Assembly (NCBI RefSeq): GCF_900102105.1
Contig: NZ_FNBB01000005.1
Span: 1-64,000 of the forward strand
Origin: Agrobacterium pusense
GTDB lineage: Bacteria > Pseudomonadota > Alphaproteobacteria > Rhizobiales > Rhizobiaceae
Length of the DNA: 64,000 bases
Reading direction: 5' to 3'
How positions within the stretch are numbered: position 1 is the stretch's first letter; each line of letters starts with the position of its first letter. Position numbers and translations under genes: made by a program. Positions 53,287 through 62,124 of this stretch are shown here, piece after piece. Under the pieces are notes generated by a model. That model was given only the letters and a program-made list of their open reading frames with translations, was not told the DNA's origin and did no database searches.

Positions 53287-55268
53287 TGCCAACACGACGC
53301 ACTTTCCTCGGCGCGGCATCCAGTCTCGCCTTTCCGAATCTGTTTTCACCGGCTAAGGCCGCTGATCCCATCAAGAGCGGAGCTTCGTCCATGCATCCAG
53401 ATACCATCCTTCACAATGGCCGCGTCACGACACTTGATCGTGGCAATCCGAATGCAACGGCAGTCGCCATCAAGGATGGTCTGTTTCTGGAGGTGGGAAG
53501 CGATACCGAGGTCATGGCCCTTGCCGGGCCGGAAACGAAGATCATCGACCTGAGGGGCAAGCGGGTTCTGCCGGGCCTGATCGACAACCACACCCACGTC
53601 GTGCGTGGGGGCCTGAACTTCAATATGGAACTGCGCTGGGACGGCGTGCGCTCGCTTGCCGATGCCATGGACATGCTCAAACGCCAAGTCGCGATAACGC
53701 CAGCCCCGCAATGGGTGCGCGTCGTCGGTGGTTTCACAGAGCACCAATTCGTCGAAAAGCGCCTGCCGACCATCGAGGAGATCAATGCGGTCGCGCCGGA
53801 TACGCCGGTCTTCCTTCTGCATCTTTACGACAGGGCGCTGCTGAACGGCGCGGCGCTGCGTGCCGTCGGTTATACCAAGGACACGCCGAACCCGCCCGGC
53901 GGCGAGATCACCCGTGATGCCAACGGCAATCCCACCGGCCTGCTGCTCGCCAAGCCGAATGCCGGCATTCTCTATTCGACGCTTGCCAAGGGGCCGAAAC
54001 TGCCGCTCGACTATCAGGTCAATTCCACCCGCCATTTCATGCGCGAACTGAACCGGCTGGGTGTGACCGGCGTGATCGATGCCGGCGGCGGCTTCCAGAA
54101 TTATCCGGATGATTACGAGGTGATCCAGAAGCTGTCAGATGAGAACCAGATGACCGTTCGGCTGGCCTACAACCTCTTCACGCAGAAGCCGAAACAGGAA
54201 AAGGAAGACTTCCTCAACTGGACGCAATCGGTCAAATACAAGCAGGGCAACGATTATTTCCGGCACAATGGTGCGGGTGAAATGCTGGTCTTTTCCGCGG
54301 CCGATTTCGAGGATTTCCGTCAGCCGCGGCCCGATATGCCGCCGGAGATGGAAGGCGAACTTGAAGATGTTGTCCGGATTCTGGCGGAAAACCGCTGGCC
54401 CTGGCGTCTGCATGCCACCTATGACGAGACCATTTCGCGGGCGCTGGATGTCTTCGAAAAGGTCAATCGTGATATCCCGCTCGAAGGGCTTAACTGGTTC
54501 TTCGACCATGCTGAAACCATTTCTGACCGCTCCATCGACCGTATCGCCGCGCTTGGCGGTGGCATCGCCACCCAGCACCGCATGGCCTATCAGGGCGAAT
54601 ATTTCGTCGAGCGTTATGGCCAGGGCGTGGCCGAAGCCACACCACCGATCCGGCGCATGCTCGATAAGGGTGTGAACGTTTCGGCCGGAACGGATGCAAC
54701 GCGCGTCGCCTCCTACAATCCGTGGGTGTCGCTCTTCTGGATGGTGACCGGCAAGACCGTTGGCGGCATGCAGCTTTACCCGCGCGCCAATTGCCTCGAC
54801 CGCGAAACGGCGCTGCGCATGTGGACGGAAAAAGTCACCTGGTTCTCGAATGAAGAAGGCAAGAAGGGCCGCATCGAGAAAGGCCAGTTCGCCGATCTCG
54901 TGGTGCCGGACAAGGACTTCTTCTCCTGTGCGGAGGATGAAATCTCCTTCCTTACCTCGGAACTGACGATGGTGGGTGGCAAGGTCGTCTATGGCGCCGG
55001 TGACTTCAAGGCACTGGACGAGAGCAATATTCCGCCGGCCATGCCAGACTGGTCGCCAGTGCGCAAGTTCGGCGGCTACGCCGCCTGGGGTGAACCGGAT
55101 GGCGCCGGCGCCCGCTCGCTGCGCCGCACGGCCATCTCCACCTGCGGCTGCGCCAGCGATTGCGGTGTGCATGGTCACGACCATGCCGGTGCCTGGACAT
55201 CGAAGCTGCCGATTGCCGATCTCAAAGGCTTCTTCGGTGCCCTGGGCTGCTCCTGCTGGGCGGTATAA
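53286..55268 (+). CDS. Tat-exported YtcJ-like amidohydrolase with Cys-rich C-terminus
   Basis: A 660-residue amidohydrolase superfamily protein. It starts MPTRRTFLGAASSLAF, a twin-arginine signal (RRTFL) with cleavage likely near AKA, so the enzyme should fold with metal in the cytosol and work in the periplasm. Metal-site motifs are LIDNHTHVVRGG (HxH), WFFDHAETISD (His) and VSAGTDATRVASYNP (Asp). After the barrel a tail with several Cys (CGCASDCGVHGHDH and later LGCSCWAV) is unusual for the family and could bind metal. Substrate unknown. Confidence 0.87.
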   Translation: MPTRRTFLGAASSLAFPNLFSPAKAADPIKSGASSMHPDTILHNGRVTTLDRGNPNATAVAIKDGLFLEVGSDTEVMALAGPETKIIDLRGKRVLPGLIDNHTHVVRGGLNFNMELRWDGVRSLADAMDMLKRQVAITPAPQWVRVVGGFTEHQFVEKRLPTIEEINAVAPDTPVFLLHLYDRALLNGAALRAVGYTKDTPNPPGGEITRDANGNPTGLLLAKPNAGILYSTLAKGPKLPLDYQVNSTRHFMRELNRLGVTGVIDAGGGFQNYPDDYEVIQKLSDENQMTVRLAYNLFTQKPKQEKEDFLNWTQSVKYKQGNDYFRHNGAGEMLVFSAADFEDFRQPRPDMPPEMEGELEDVVRILAENRWPWRLHATYDETISRALDVFEKVNRDIPLEGLNWFFDHAETISDRSIDRIAALGGGIATQHRMAYQGEYFVERYGQGVAEATPPIRRMLDKGVNVSAGTDATRVASYNPWVSLFWMVTGKTVGGMQLYPRANCLDRETALRMWTEKVTWFSNEEGKKGRIEKGQFADLVVPDKDFFSCAEDEISFLTSELTMVGGKVVYGAGDFKALDESNIPPAMPDWSPVRKFGGYAAWGEPDGAGARSLRRTAISTCGCASDCGVHGHDHAGAWTSKLPIADLKGFFGALGCSCWAV

Positions 55269-55290
55269 GCCTCATCGGCAAAGAAACTCA

Positions 55291-55320
55291 CCCACGGGCG
55301 GCGCATGTGCCGCCCGTGGG
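55291..55320 (+). terminator. Strong stem-loop after the amidohydrolase gene
   Basis: A perfect 12-base stem (CCCACGGGCGGC / GCCGCCCGTGGG) with a six-base loop, 23 bases after the stop. There is no clear T-run after it, so termination may be partial. Confidence 0.6.
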
Positions 55321-55375
55321 ATACGACCAATAGCCGATAAAAGAATATTACAAATTACGCAATTATATCGAAACT

Positions 55376-55389
55376 ATTGATGCAATTGT
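55376..55389. promoter_or_regulatory. Possible LysR half-site upstream of the DoxX gene
   Basis: ATTGATGCAAT (55376-55386) sits in an AT-rich stretch about 90 bases before the DoxX start and shares GATGCAAT with the lysR-dioxygenase promoter region. This suggests the same LysR protein controls both units. Confidence 0.35.
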
Positions 55390-55471
55390 TGGCGGTAATC
55401 CTTTGCGCCAATATCGCTCCATCAGATGAACGCCAGCGCCGCTCGAACCGAACGGCCAGTAGGAGCACATT

Positions 55472-55912
55472 ATGACTGAGCCGTCTTCAACCCTTCGCCT
55501 TCGGGTCTTCCTTGCGGATATCGTTGCCGCACCCGCCACAAAAACCCTTGCGCTTCTGGCGCTTTGCTCGGCCTATATTCAGGGACCGCTGACGAAGATT
55601 TTCGACTTTCCCGGGGCGATTGCCGAGATGAACCATTTTGGCCTTCAGCCGGCGGCCGCATTCGCCGTGGTCGTCATCCTGTTCGAACTTACCGCCTCCG
55701 CTCTGGTCGTGTCGGGCTTCCTGCGCTGGGCCGGAGCTCTGGCACTGGCGGGCTTCACTCTTGTCGCCACCTTCATTGCTCTCCGCTTCTGGGAAATGGC
55801 GCCGGGCATGGACCGCATGATGGCCACCAATGCCTTCTTTGAACATCTAGGTCTCGCTGGCGCATTTGTCGTCGTCGCTGCAATCGATCTCACGAAAGGA
55901 ACGGGCAAATGA
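55472..55912 (+). CDS. DoxX-family membrane protein (MhqP-like)
   Basis: A 146-residue four-helix membrane protein of the DoxX family. Hydrophobic segments lie at about 22-40, 56-75, 80-100 and 118-140, with the family segment LFELTASALVVSGF and GALALAGFTLVATF. GTAGGAGC precedes ATG 55472. It overlaps the MFS gene by four bases. DoxX proteins accompany quinone-detoxifying dioxygenases in Bacillus (MhqO and MhqP), which fits the dioxygenase 3.4 kb upstream. Confidence 0.86.
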   Translation: MTEPSSTLRLRVFLADIVAAPATKTLALLALCSAYIQGPLTKIFDFPGAIAEMNHFGLQPAAAFAVVVILFELTASALVVSGFLRWAGALALAGFTLVATFIALRFWEMAPGMDRMMATNAFFEHLGLAGAFVVVAAIDLTKGTGK

Positions 55913-57507
55913 GCGCCGCAAAATCCTCCGCAAGCAGTTTTGCTCCGCTTGCACAACCGGTCTTCGCCGTGCTCTGGGCCGCGACGGTGCTGGGCAATAC
56001 CGGCAGCTTCATGCGTGATGTCGCGAGTTCCTGGTTGATGACCGATCTTTCGGCCTCTCCGGCGGCTGTCGCCATGGTGCAGGCCGCTGGAACCCTGCCG
56101 ATCTTTCTTCTGGCGATCCCGGCCGGCGTGCTGACCGATATTCTCGACCGCCGCAAGTTCCTGATCGCAGTTCAGCTGTTGCTGGCCTCTGTCAGCGTCA
56201 CCCTCATGGTTCTTGCGCACACCGGCCTTTTGTCCGTCAGCGCCCTGATCGGTCTCACCTTCCTCGGCGGTATCGGTGCGGCGCTGATGGGACCGACCTG
56301 GCAGGCCATCGTGCCGGAGCTGGTGAAGCGCGAGGATATCAAGAGCGCCGTGGCTCTGAACTCGCTCGGCATCAATATCGCCCGTTCCATAGGTCCGGCT
56401 GCTGGCGGCATCCTGCTTGCGGCCTTCGGCGCGGCCTTTACCTATGGCGCCGATGTCGCCAGTTACTTCGTCGTCATCGCCGCCCTTTTGTGGTGGCCAC
56501 GGGTAAAGAACGCTGACGATGCGCTGGCCGAAGGTTTCCTCGGCGCTTTCCGGGCGGGCCTTCGTTACACCCGTGCCAGCAAGCCGCTTCATGTCGTGCT
56601 GCTACGGGCCGCGATCTTCTTCGCTTTCGCCAGCGCCGTCTGGGCGCTGCTGCCCCTGGTTGCCCGGCAATTGCTCGGCGGAGACGCCAGCTTCTACGGT
56701 ATCCTGCTCGGTGCTGTCGGCGCTGGCGCCATCGGCGGCGCGCTGGTCATGCCGAAGCTGCGCGAACGTTTCGATGCAGATGCCCTGCTTCTCGGTGCTG
56801 CCGTCATTACCGCACTCGTCATGGCCGCGCTTTCACTCGCACCGCCGAAGTGGCTTGCCATCATCGTCCTGCTGTTCCTCGGCGGCGCATGGATCACCGC
56901 TCTAACGACGCTGAACGGGGCCGCCCAGGCAGTTCTGCCAAACTGGGTGCGTGGCCGTGGCCTTGCTGTCTATCTCACCGTCTTCAACGGCGCGATGACA
57001 GCCGGCAGCCTTGGCTGGGGTGCTGTTGGTGAAGCCACAGGTGTGCCGGGTGCATTGCTGATCGGTGCTGCGGGACTGCTGGTTGCGGGCCTTGTCATGC
57101 ACCGCCTGAAACTGCCTGCGGGTGATGCGGATATGGTGCCATCAAACCATTGGCCGGAACCGCTCGTTGCCGAGCCGGTGGCCCATGATCGCGGCCCGGT
57201 TCTGATCCTGATCGAATATAATGTCGAAAAGCATCACCGCTCCGCTTTCCTGCATGCACTCGACGAGCTTTCCCAGGAACGTCGCCGCGATGGCGCCTAT
57301 GGCTGGGGTGTCACGGAAGACTCCGCCGATCCGCAGAAGCTCGTCGAATGGTTCATGGTGGAATCCTGGGCGGAACATCTTCGCCAGCACAAGCGGGTCT
57401 CCAATGCCGATGCAGATTTGCAGGGCAAGGTGCTGGCTTATCATTCCGGGCTGGAAAAGCCTGTCGTGCGCCACTTCCTGACGATCAACCGTCCGGGCAA
57501 GGCATAA
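55909..57507 (+). CDS. MFS exporter (EntS/MFS_3 type) with C-terminal ABM-like domain
   Basis: A 532-residue transporter: a 12-helix MFS domain (about 15-405) and a cytosolic C-terminal domain (about 425-532; PVLILIEYNVEKHHRSAFLHAL) that resembles antibiotic-biosynthesis-monooxygenase folds, as often found in MFS_3 proteins. The MFS loop motif is VLTDILDRRKFLIAVQ. Coupled to doxX by overlap and closed by a strong terminator at 57507. Substrate unknown; efflux of an aromatic or quinone compound would fit the cluster. Confidence 0.9.
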   Translation: MSAAKSSASSFAPLAQPVFAVLWAATVLGNTGSFMRDVASSWLMTDLSASPAAVAMVQAAGTLPIFLLAIPAGVLTDILDRRKFLIAVQLLLASVSVTLMVLAHTGLLSVSALIGLTFLGGIGAALMGPTWQAIVPELVKREDIKSAVALNSLGINIARSIGPAAGGILLAAFGAAFTYGADVASYFVVIAALLWWPRVKNADDALAEGFLGAFRAGLRYTRASKPLHVVLLRAAIFFAFASAVWALLPLVARQLLGGDASFYGILLGAVGAGAIGGALVMPKLRERFDADALLLGAAVITALVMAALSLAPPKWLAIIVLLFLGGAWITALTTLNGAAQAVLPNWVRGRGLAVYLTVFNGAMTAGSLGWGAVGEATGVPGALLIGAAGLLVAGLVMHRLKLPAGDADMVPSNHWPEPLVAEPVAHDRGPVLILIEYNVEKHHRSAFLHALDELSQERRRDGAYGWGVTEDSADPQKLVEWFMVESWAEHLRQHKRVSNADADLQGKVLAYHSGLEKPVVRHFLTINRPGKA

Positions 57508-57536
57508 ACAAAAGGGGCCGAAAGGCCCCTTTTGTT
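57507..57536. terminator. Bidirectional rho-independent terminator
   Basis: A perfect 13-base stem (AACAAAAGGGGCC / GGCCCCTTTTGTT) with loop GAAA. It has T-runs on both strands and lies between the convergent MFS and P5C-reductase-like genes, so it can end both transcripts. Confidence 0.9.
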
Positions 57537-57555
57537 CCTACCGTTGCACCGGCTG

Positions 57556-58338
57556 CTATCGCGCAATCCGCTCGAGCACGCGGCTCAATGCATCTTTCAA
57601 GGCCTTTGAACCGCCTTTGCCATCGAAGTCTTTTAGCACCTGTTCGTTGAGGCCGCCTTTGGTGGCGAATTCGCGGCTGATCTCGTTAAAATCCGCCTTG
57701 CTTCCGGCCAACACCGCCACCTCGGAGAGGCCGCCAAAGAGGGGTGCAAGATAGGCGCGCGCCTTTTCTTCCGGCAGTCCGTTTTCGGCCAACCATTCCG
57801 TTGCCGTCTGCATGATGCCAAAATAAGTAGCCATCAGAGCGCTTCCGGCGGCCAGAAGGTCGTATTCGGCCTTGGTCTCGCATTCCACCGCATTACCGAG
57901 CACGTTGAAGATTGCTGTCGTGTCCCTATCGGCGGGATAAATGGCGGTGACGCCTTTGCGGCGTGCGACGAAGGGCAACGGGATCGCCTGGGTGAGATGT
58001 ACATCCGCATCGATCCAGTCGAGAAGGGCTTCCCGGCTGGTCGCAGCCACGACGCTGATGACTTTCTGTTCGTCCCTGAACCGTAGCGGCCGGATGACCT
58101 CCTCGGCGATCTGGGGACGGATTGCCAGCATGACGGTATCGCAGCCATCGACGATCGCCTGATTGTCGCTTGAGACGATCACCTGCGAAAAATCGGCAGC
58201 CAGTTCAGCCGAAACATCCGCGCTGCGCTGGGACACCATGACATGTGGTACGGCGGCGGGTCTGGCAAGCAGGCCGCGTACCATCGCGTCGGTGATGGCG
58301 CCTGTTCCGATAAAACCGATTTTTTGGGGCAGGGACAT
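57556..58338 (-). CDS. Pyrroline-5-carboxylate reductase-like protein
   Basis: A 260-residue NAD(P)-dependent enzyme of the ProC family. The Rossmann start KIGFIGTGAITDAMVRGLL has GxGxxG; TVMLAIRPQ and the dimerisation segment ALMATYFGIMQTATEW follow, with GGLNEQVLKDFDGKGG near the C-terminus in place of the usual PGGTT signature region. It may not be the main proline enzyme of the cell. It is convergent with the MFS gene and 120 bases downstream of the LysR gene on the same strand. Confidence 0.85.
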   Translation of the reverse strand: MSLPQKIGFIGTGAITDAMVRGLLARPAAVPHVMVSQRSADVSAELAADFSQVIVSSDNQAIVDGCDTVMLAIRPQIAEEVIRPLRFRDEQKVISVVAATSREALLDWIDADVHLTQAIPLPFVARRKGVTAIYPADRDTTAIFNVLGNAVECETKAEYDLLAAGSALMATYFGIMQTATEWLAENGLPEEKARAYLAPLFGGLSEVAVLAGSKADFNEISREFATKGGLNEQVLKDFDGKGGSKALKDALSRVLERIAR

Positions 58339-58457
58339 GAATACTCCACTGTGGCGGCTGGATCGAGAGATGGTCGGTCCTTCCAGTTTGGCGCGATGCT
58401 AGATTTTCCACCGGTAAATGTCGACAGGCGGTCGGGCCATCTGTGACGCCACGGCAC

Positions 58458-59309
58458 TTAGGTCGGCCGATGCTCGCGAAAAGCGGCAGCGAGCGTTCGC
58501 AACGCCTCACGCGATCTGCTGTCCGTCAGGGTCGAGAACATGATGATTTCGGTGGAAGGCAGGGAAGGCAGCCCAAAACGCTGGCTCACCTCCACGGTGC
58601 CGGGTGGGGCAAGACGGGAGGAGAAGGCGGAAATCGCAAGTCCCGCCGAAACGGCCGCGGTTACCATGGACGATGTGCCGCCGAGGAAAACCTCCGTCCA
58701 GGCTATGCCAGCCCCGTCCAGGGCGCGGGTGGCTATATCACGCACGCCACAGGCGGGAGACAGTGCCGCAAGCCGCAACGGTTCACCCTGACGATGTTCG
58801 AATTGCGGGGTTGCATACCAGCCGAAATGCTCCGGTCCGAGAACCTCGCCGTCGCGCCGGTCGTCCTCGCGTCTGATGATGGCCGCATCGATTTCCCCAC
58901 GGTCGAACGCGTCGAGCAGGGAGCGCGAATGGTCCATCCGCACTTCAATCGTCAGGCCCGGATCATGGTCGTTGAGGCGGGCCAGAAGGGTTGGCACCTC
59001 CGGTCCTGCCACGTGGGCGGCAATGCCGAGGCCAAAACGACGGCGCGGTGAGGAAAGGCCTGCCAATGCGCGATCGTGTGCGGCGAGAAACTCGCGGGCG
59101 GGCGCCAAAAACACTGCACCCTGCGCGGATAGCCGCACCGAACGCGGTGTGCGTTCGAGCAGCCGCTGGCCCAGCCTGTCTTCCAATCGCTTGAGCTTGA
59201 CGCTGATCGCGCCCTGGGTGGTGCCGAGCGCTTCGGCCGCGCGGGTGAAGCTCTGCATATCGGCGATGGTAACGAAGGCTTCGACGGCCTCCACATCCAG
59301 CGTGCTCAT
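58458..59309 (-). CDS. LysR-family transcription regulator
   Basis: A 283-residue LysR regulator. Helix-turn-helix FTRAAEALGTTQGAISVKLKRLEDRLGQ is clear and the effector domain follows (RRRFGLGIAAHVAGPEVPTLL). ATG 59309 begins the family start MSTLDVEAVEAFV and has GGAATAG upstream; a longer in-frame start at 59369 adds 20 residues without family likeness. It is divergent from a drug-type MFS pump and probably controls it. Confidence 0.9.
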   Translation of the reverse strand: MSTLDVEAVEAFVTIADMQSFTRAAEALGTTQGAISVKLKRLEDRLGQRLLERTPRSVRLSAQGAVFLAPAREFLAAHDRALAGLSSPRRRFGLGIAAHVAGPEVPTLLARLNDHDPGLTIEVRMDHSRSLLDAFDRGEIDAAIIRREDDRRDGEVLGPEHFGWYATPQFEHRQGEPLRLAALSPACGVRDIATRALDGAGIAWTEVFLGGTSSMVTAAVSAGLAISAFSSRLAPPGTVEVSQRFGLPSLPSTEIIMFSTLTDSRSREALRTLAAAFREHRPT

Positions 59310-59437
59310 GTCGACTATTCCAATTTGTTGTCTCTGAAATAGCCAATCATCCAATTCAGTTATGGTCAAGCTTTGTCTAGCCTGTCGCCTCGTAGATCGG
59401 TTTCACAGTTGCGAGCCGAGCCAAGAAAGGCTGAAGA

Positions 59438-60958
59438 ATGACCCTTGTTATTACCGAACAAACGGGCAGCAGAAGCGCCATGGCGCTCGCTGCCGTTTGT
59501 CTCTCCGCTCTTATGTTCGGACTGGAAATCTCCAGCGTTCCTGCGATCCTGCCGACACTGGAACAGGTACTGCACGCGGATTTCCGGCAACTCCAGTGGA
59601 TCATGAATGCCTATACCATCGGCGTGACCATGGTGCTGATGGCAACCGGTGCGCTGGCCGACCGCTTCGGCCGCAAACGTGTCTTTATTGCCAGTATTGC
59701 TGCCTTTGCCCTGTCTTCTCTTGCCTGCGGAATGACGCAGAATGTTCCGGTGCTGATCGGCGCGCGCTTCTTTCAGGGCTTGAGCGGAGGAGCGATGCTG
59801 GTGTGCCAGATCGCCATTCTGTCGCACCAGTTCCGTACGGCGCGGGAGCGCGGCATGGCCTTCGGCTGGTGGGGAATCATCTCTGGCGTTGGGCTCGGTT
59901 TCGGCCCGATCATCGGTGGTGCCATTGTTGCGCTGTGGAGCTGGGAATGGGTTTTCCTCGTTCACGTAGCGCTCGCCATCGTGACGTGGCTGCTTGCTTC
60001 GGGCGGTGTGAGAGAATCGCGTGACCCGGAGGCGGCACGTCTGGATATCGCCGGCATGGCCACGCTTTCGCTGTCCGTTTTTTGCCTTGCCTTTTTCATC
60101 ACACAGGGACCCGAGCTTGGTTTTGCGAGCCCGGCGGCGCTTCTGATCCTTGGCGCCTCGGCTGCGAGCTTCATCGCCTTCCTGATTGCCGAAAAGCTTA
60201 GTTCAAGACCGATGTTCGACTTCTCAGTGTTCCGCATCCGGCCTTTTTCCGGGGCGATCATCGGTTCGGCCGCGATGAATATCAGCTTCTGGCCGTTCAT
60301 GATCTATCTGCCGATCTGGTTTCAGGCTGGCCTCGGTTATGACAGCGTCACCGCCGGGCTCGGCCTGCTTGCCTATACGCTGCCAGCCTTGGTGGTCCCG
60401 CCTCTGGCGGAACGCCTGTCGCTGCGCTACCAACCCCGCCTCGTCATTCCGGCAGGACTGTTCACCATCGGCCTCGGCTTCATGCTGATGAAGCTGGGAA
60501 GCGGTATCGAAGAGGCGAACTGGCTTACAATGCTGCCCGGCTGCATCCTCGCCGGAATGGGGCTCGGACTTACCAATACCCCCGTTACCAACACGACCAC
60601 GGGCGCGGTTTCGCCCGCCCGTTCGGGCATGGCTTCGGGCATCGACATGAGCGCACGCATGATCTCGCTTGCCATCAACATTCCGATCATGGGCTTTATT
60701 CTGGTCGAGGGCGTGGGGGCTTCGCTTCGGGCGAACCTGCCGATCGGGGCGGATGTGTCTCATGTGCAGTCGCTGGCGGAAAAGATCGCCGCGGGAACTG
60801 CTGGCGCCTCGGCGCAGGGCGTTTCGGAAGAGCTTGTCCACCGGGCGCTTGCGGATGGGTTCGGCCTGGTCATGCTTTATGCCGGCATCAGTGTATGGCT
60901 ACTCGCCGCCATCAGCTTCATGATCTTCGGGCCGGCGCGAAAGCCTGCCCATGACTAG
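59438..60958 (+). CDS. MFS drug:H+ antiporter, DHA2 (EmrB/QacA) family
   Basis: A 506-residue transporter with about 14 helices. Early motif C/D residues LDIS-type region is LMFGLEISSVPAILPTLEQ; motif A is ADRFGRKRVFIASI and motif C GVGLGFGPIIGGAIVALWSWEW. The ATG at 59438 follows AAAGGCTGAAGA. It is divergent from a LysR gene and convergent with the sensor kinase gene. Likely an inner-membrane efflux pump for toxic compounds; no EmrA partner is seen in the window. Confidence 0.92.
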   Translation: MTLVITEQTGSRSAMALAAVCLSALMFGLEISSVPAILPTLEQVLHADFRQLQWIMNAYTIGVTMVLMATGALADRFGRKRVFIASIAAFALSSLACGMTQNVPVLIGARFFQGLSGGAMLVCQIAILSHQFRTARERGMAFGWWGIISGVGLGFGPIIGGAIVALWSWEWVFLVHVALAIVTWLLASGGVRESRDPEAARLDIAGMATLSLSVFCLAFFITQGPELGFASPAALLILGASAASFIAFLIAEKLSSRPMFDFSVFRIRPFSGAIIGSAAMNISFWPFMIYLPIWFQAGLGYDSVTAGLGLLAYTLPALVVPPLAERLSLRYQPRLVIPAGLFTIGLGFMLMKLGSGIEEANWLTMLPGCILAGMGLGLTNTPVTNTTTGAVSPARSGMASGIDMSARMISLAINIPIMGFILVEGVGASLRANLPIGADVSHVQSLAEKIAAGTAGASAQGVSEELVHRALADGFGLVMLYAGISVWLLAAISFMIFGPARKPAHD

Positions 60959-60966
60959 GCTGGAGT

Positions 60967-62124
60967 TCAGGATGCCTCCCGGAAAATGACGGTCACGATC
61001 GTTCCGCCGTCCGGGCGCGCCTTTATCTGCAGATCGCTGTCATGCGCCTGTGCGATTGCGCGGGCAATGGACAGGCCGAGACCTGTCCCGCCGGTCTTAC
61101 GCGCGCGTGACGGTTCCATCCGCCAGAAGAGTTCGATGCCGTGCGCCTCGACGCCGGCGGGGAAGCCCGGCCCTTTATCCTCGATCGAGACGAAGGCGCG
61201 CCCGTCCTGAAGCCCGGTCGAACAACGCATAAATCCGCCGCTCGCCGCGTAGCGGCGCACATTGTCCATCAGGATCAGCAGCAGCTGCCGAAGGCGTTGA
61301 CGGTCGCCGCAAACTGATGCTGCCTCCAGCGACATCTCGAGATCAATGCCTGCTTCGTTCATGAGCGGCCGTGCCGCCTCCGCCACGGCCGCGCATTCGG
61401 CGGCAAGATCAAGTGGCTCGGTGTCTTTGACGAGGCTGTTGGTTTCGGCCAGAGAAAGCGTGCGCAAATCATCCACGAGACGTGCCAGCCCCTCCACATG
61501 GACGATGAGGTGGCGAATGGCTTCCTTGTCGAGGGGAAAGAGATCATCGGCAATGCCGTGCAAACGGCCCTGCAGGATCGTGAGCGGGGTGCGCAGTTCA
61601 TGGGCTACCGCCATCGTGTTGAACTTCAACCGGTGCTCCATCATCTGAAGTTCCCGGATCAAGCTCTCGAAACTGTCGACGAGAAATGCGACCTCTGCGA
61701 TGTGGCTCCCCCTGATCTCTGCTCCTCCGCTGAAGTTGCCGGTCGCCATGCGCCGCGCTGCATCGGCAAGTTCGCCTAGAGGTGCCGCAATGCGCCGAGA
61801 GATGAAGTAACCAAGCAAGCTGCAGAGAAAGACACCGAGCAATCCGAAAATGAACACGGATTTGATAAGCTCGTTATCGGCCTCGTCCTCGAGGCCCGGC
61901 AAAACCCTGACAAGGGCCTCAAGCTGACGCTGGTCCGGCATCACACCCCGGTCTATATCCGAGAAGGCCTTGGAGGCATCCGGCGATAGCTGGGCGATCA
62001 TGCGCTCCTGAATATTGTCCGCATACCAGGAAACGCCGAAATAGACCAACGCAACCGCAAAGATGAGCATTGTAGTGATCGTGATCGCCGTCATCGTCCG
62101 CAGGCGGAGCCGCCAAGGCTTCAT
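60967..62124 (-). CDS. Sensor histidine kinase (BaeS/AdeS-like)
   Basis: A 385-residue kinase. Helices at about 12-33 and 89-108 flank a short periplasmic segment of about 55 residues; HAMP follows (RRIAAPLGELADAARRMATGNF). The phosphoacceptor His is in MAVAHELRTPLTILQGRL, and the ATPase domain has SIEDKGPGFPAG and GGTGLGLSIARAIA. The start overlaps the response regulator stop by four bases. It forms a two-component system with that gene. Signal unknown; relatives sense envelope or drug stress. Confidence 0.93.
   Translation of the reverse strand: MKPWRLRLRTMTAITITTMLIFAVALVYFGVSWYADNIQERMIAQLSPDASKAFSDIDRGVMPDQRQLEALVRVLPGLEDEADNELIKSVFIFGLLGVFLCSLLGYFISRRIAAPLGELADAARRMATGNFSGGAEIRGSHIAEVAFLVDSFESLIRELQMMEHRLKFNTMAVAHELRTPLTILQGRLHGIADDLFPLDKEAIRHLIVHVEGLARLVDDLRTLSLAETNSLVKDTEPLDLAAECAAVAEAARPLMNEAGIDLEMSLEAASVCGDRQRLRQLLLILMDNVRRYAASGGFMRCSTGLQDGRAFVSIEDKGPGFPAGVEAHGIELFWRMEPSRARKTGGTGLGLSIARAIAQAHDSDLQIKARPDGGTIVTVIFREAS

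Noticed and set aside
54135-55184. A 349-codon open frame on the minus strand
   Set aside because: Antisense to the amidohydrolase gene; composition and start do not support a protein.
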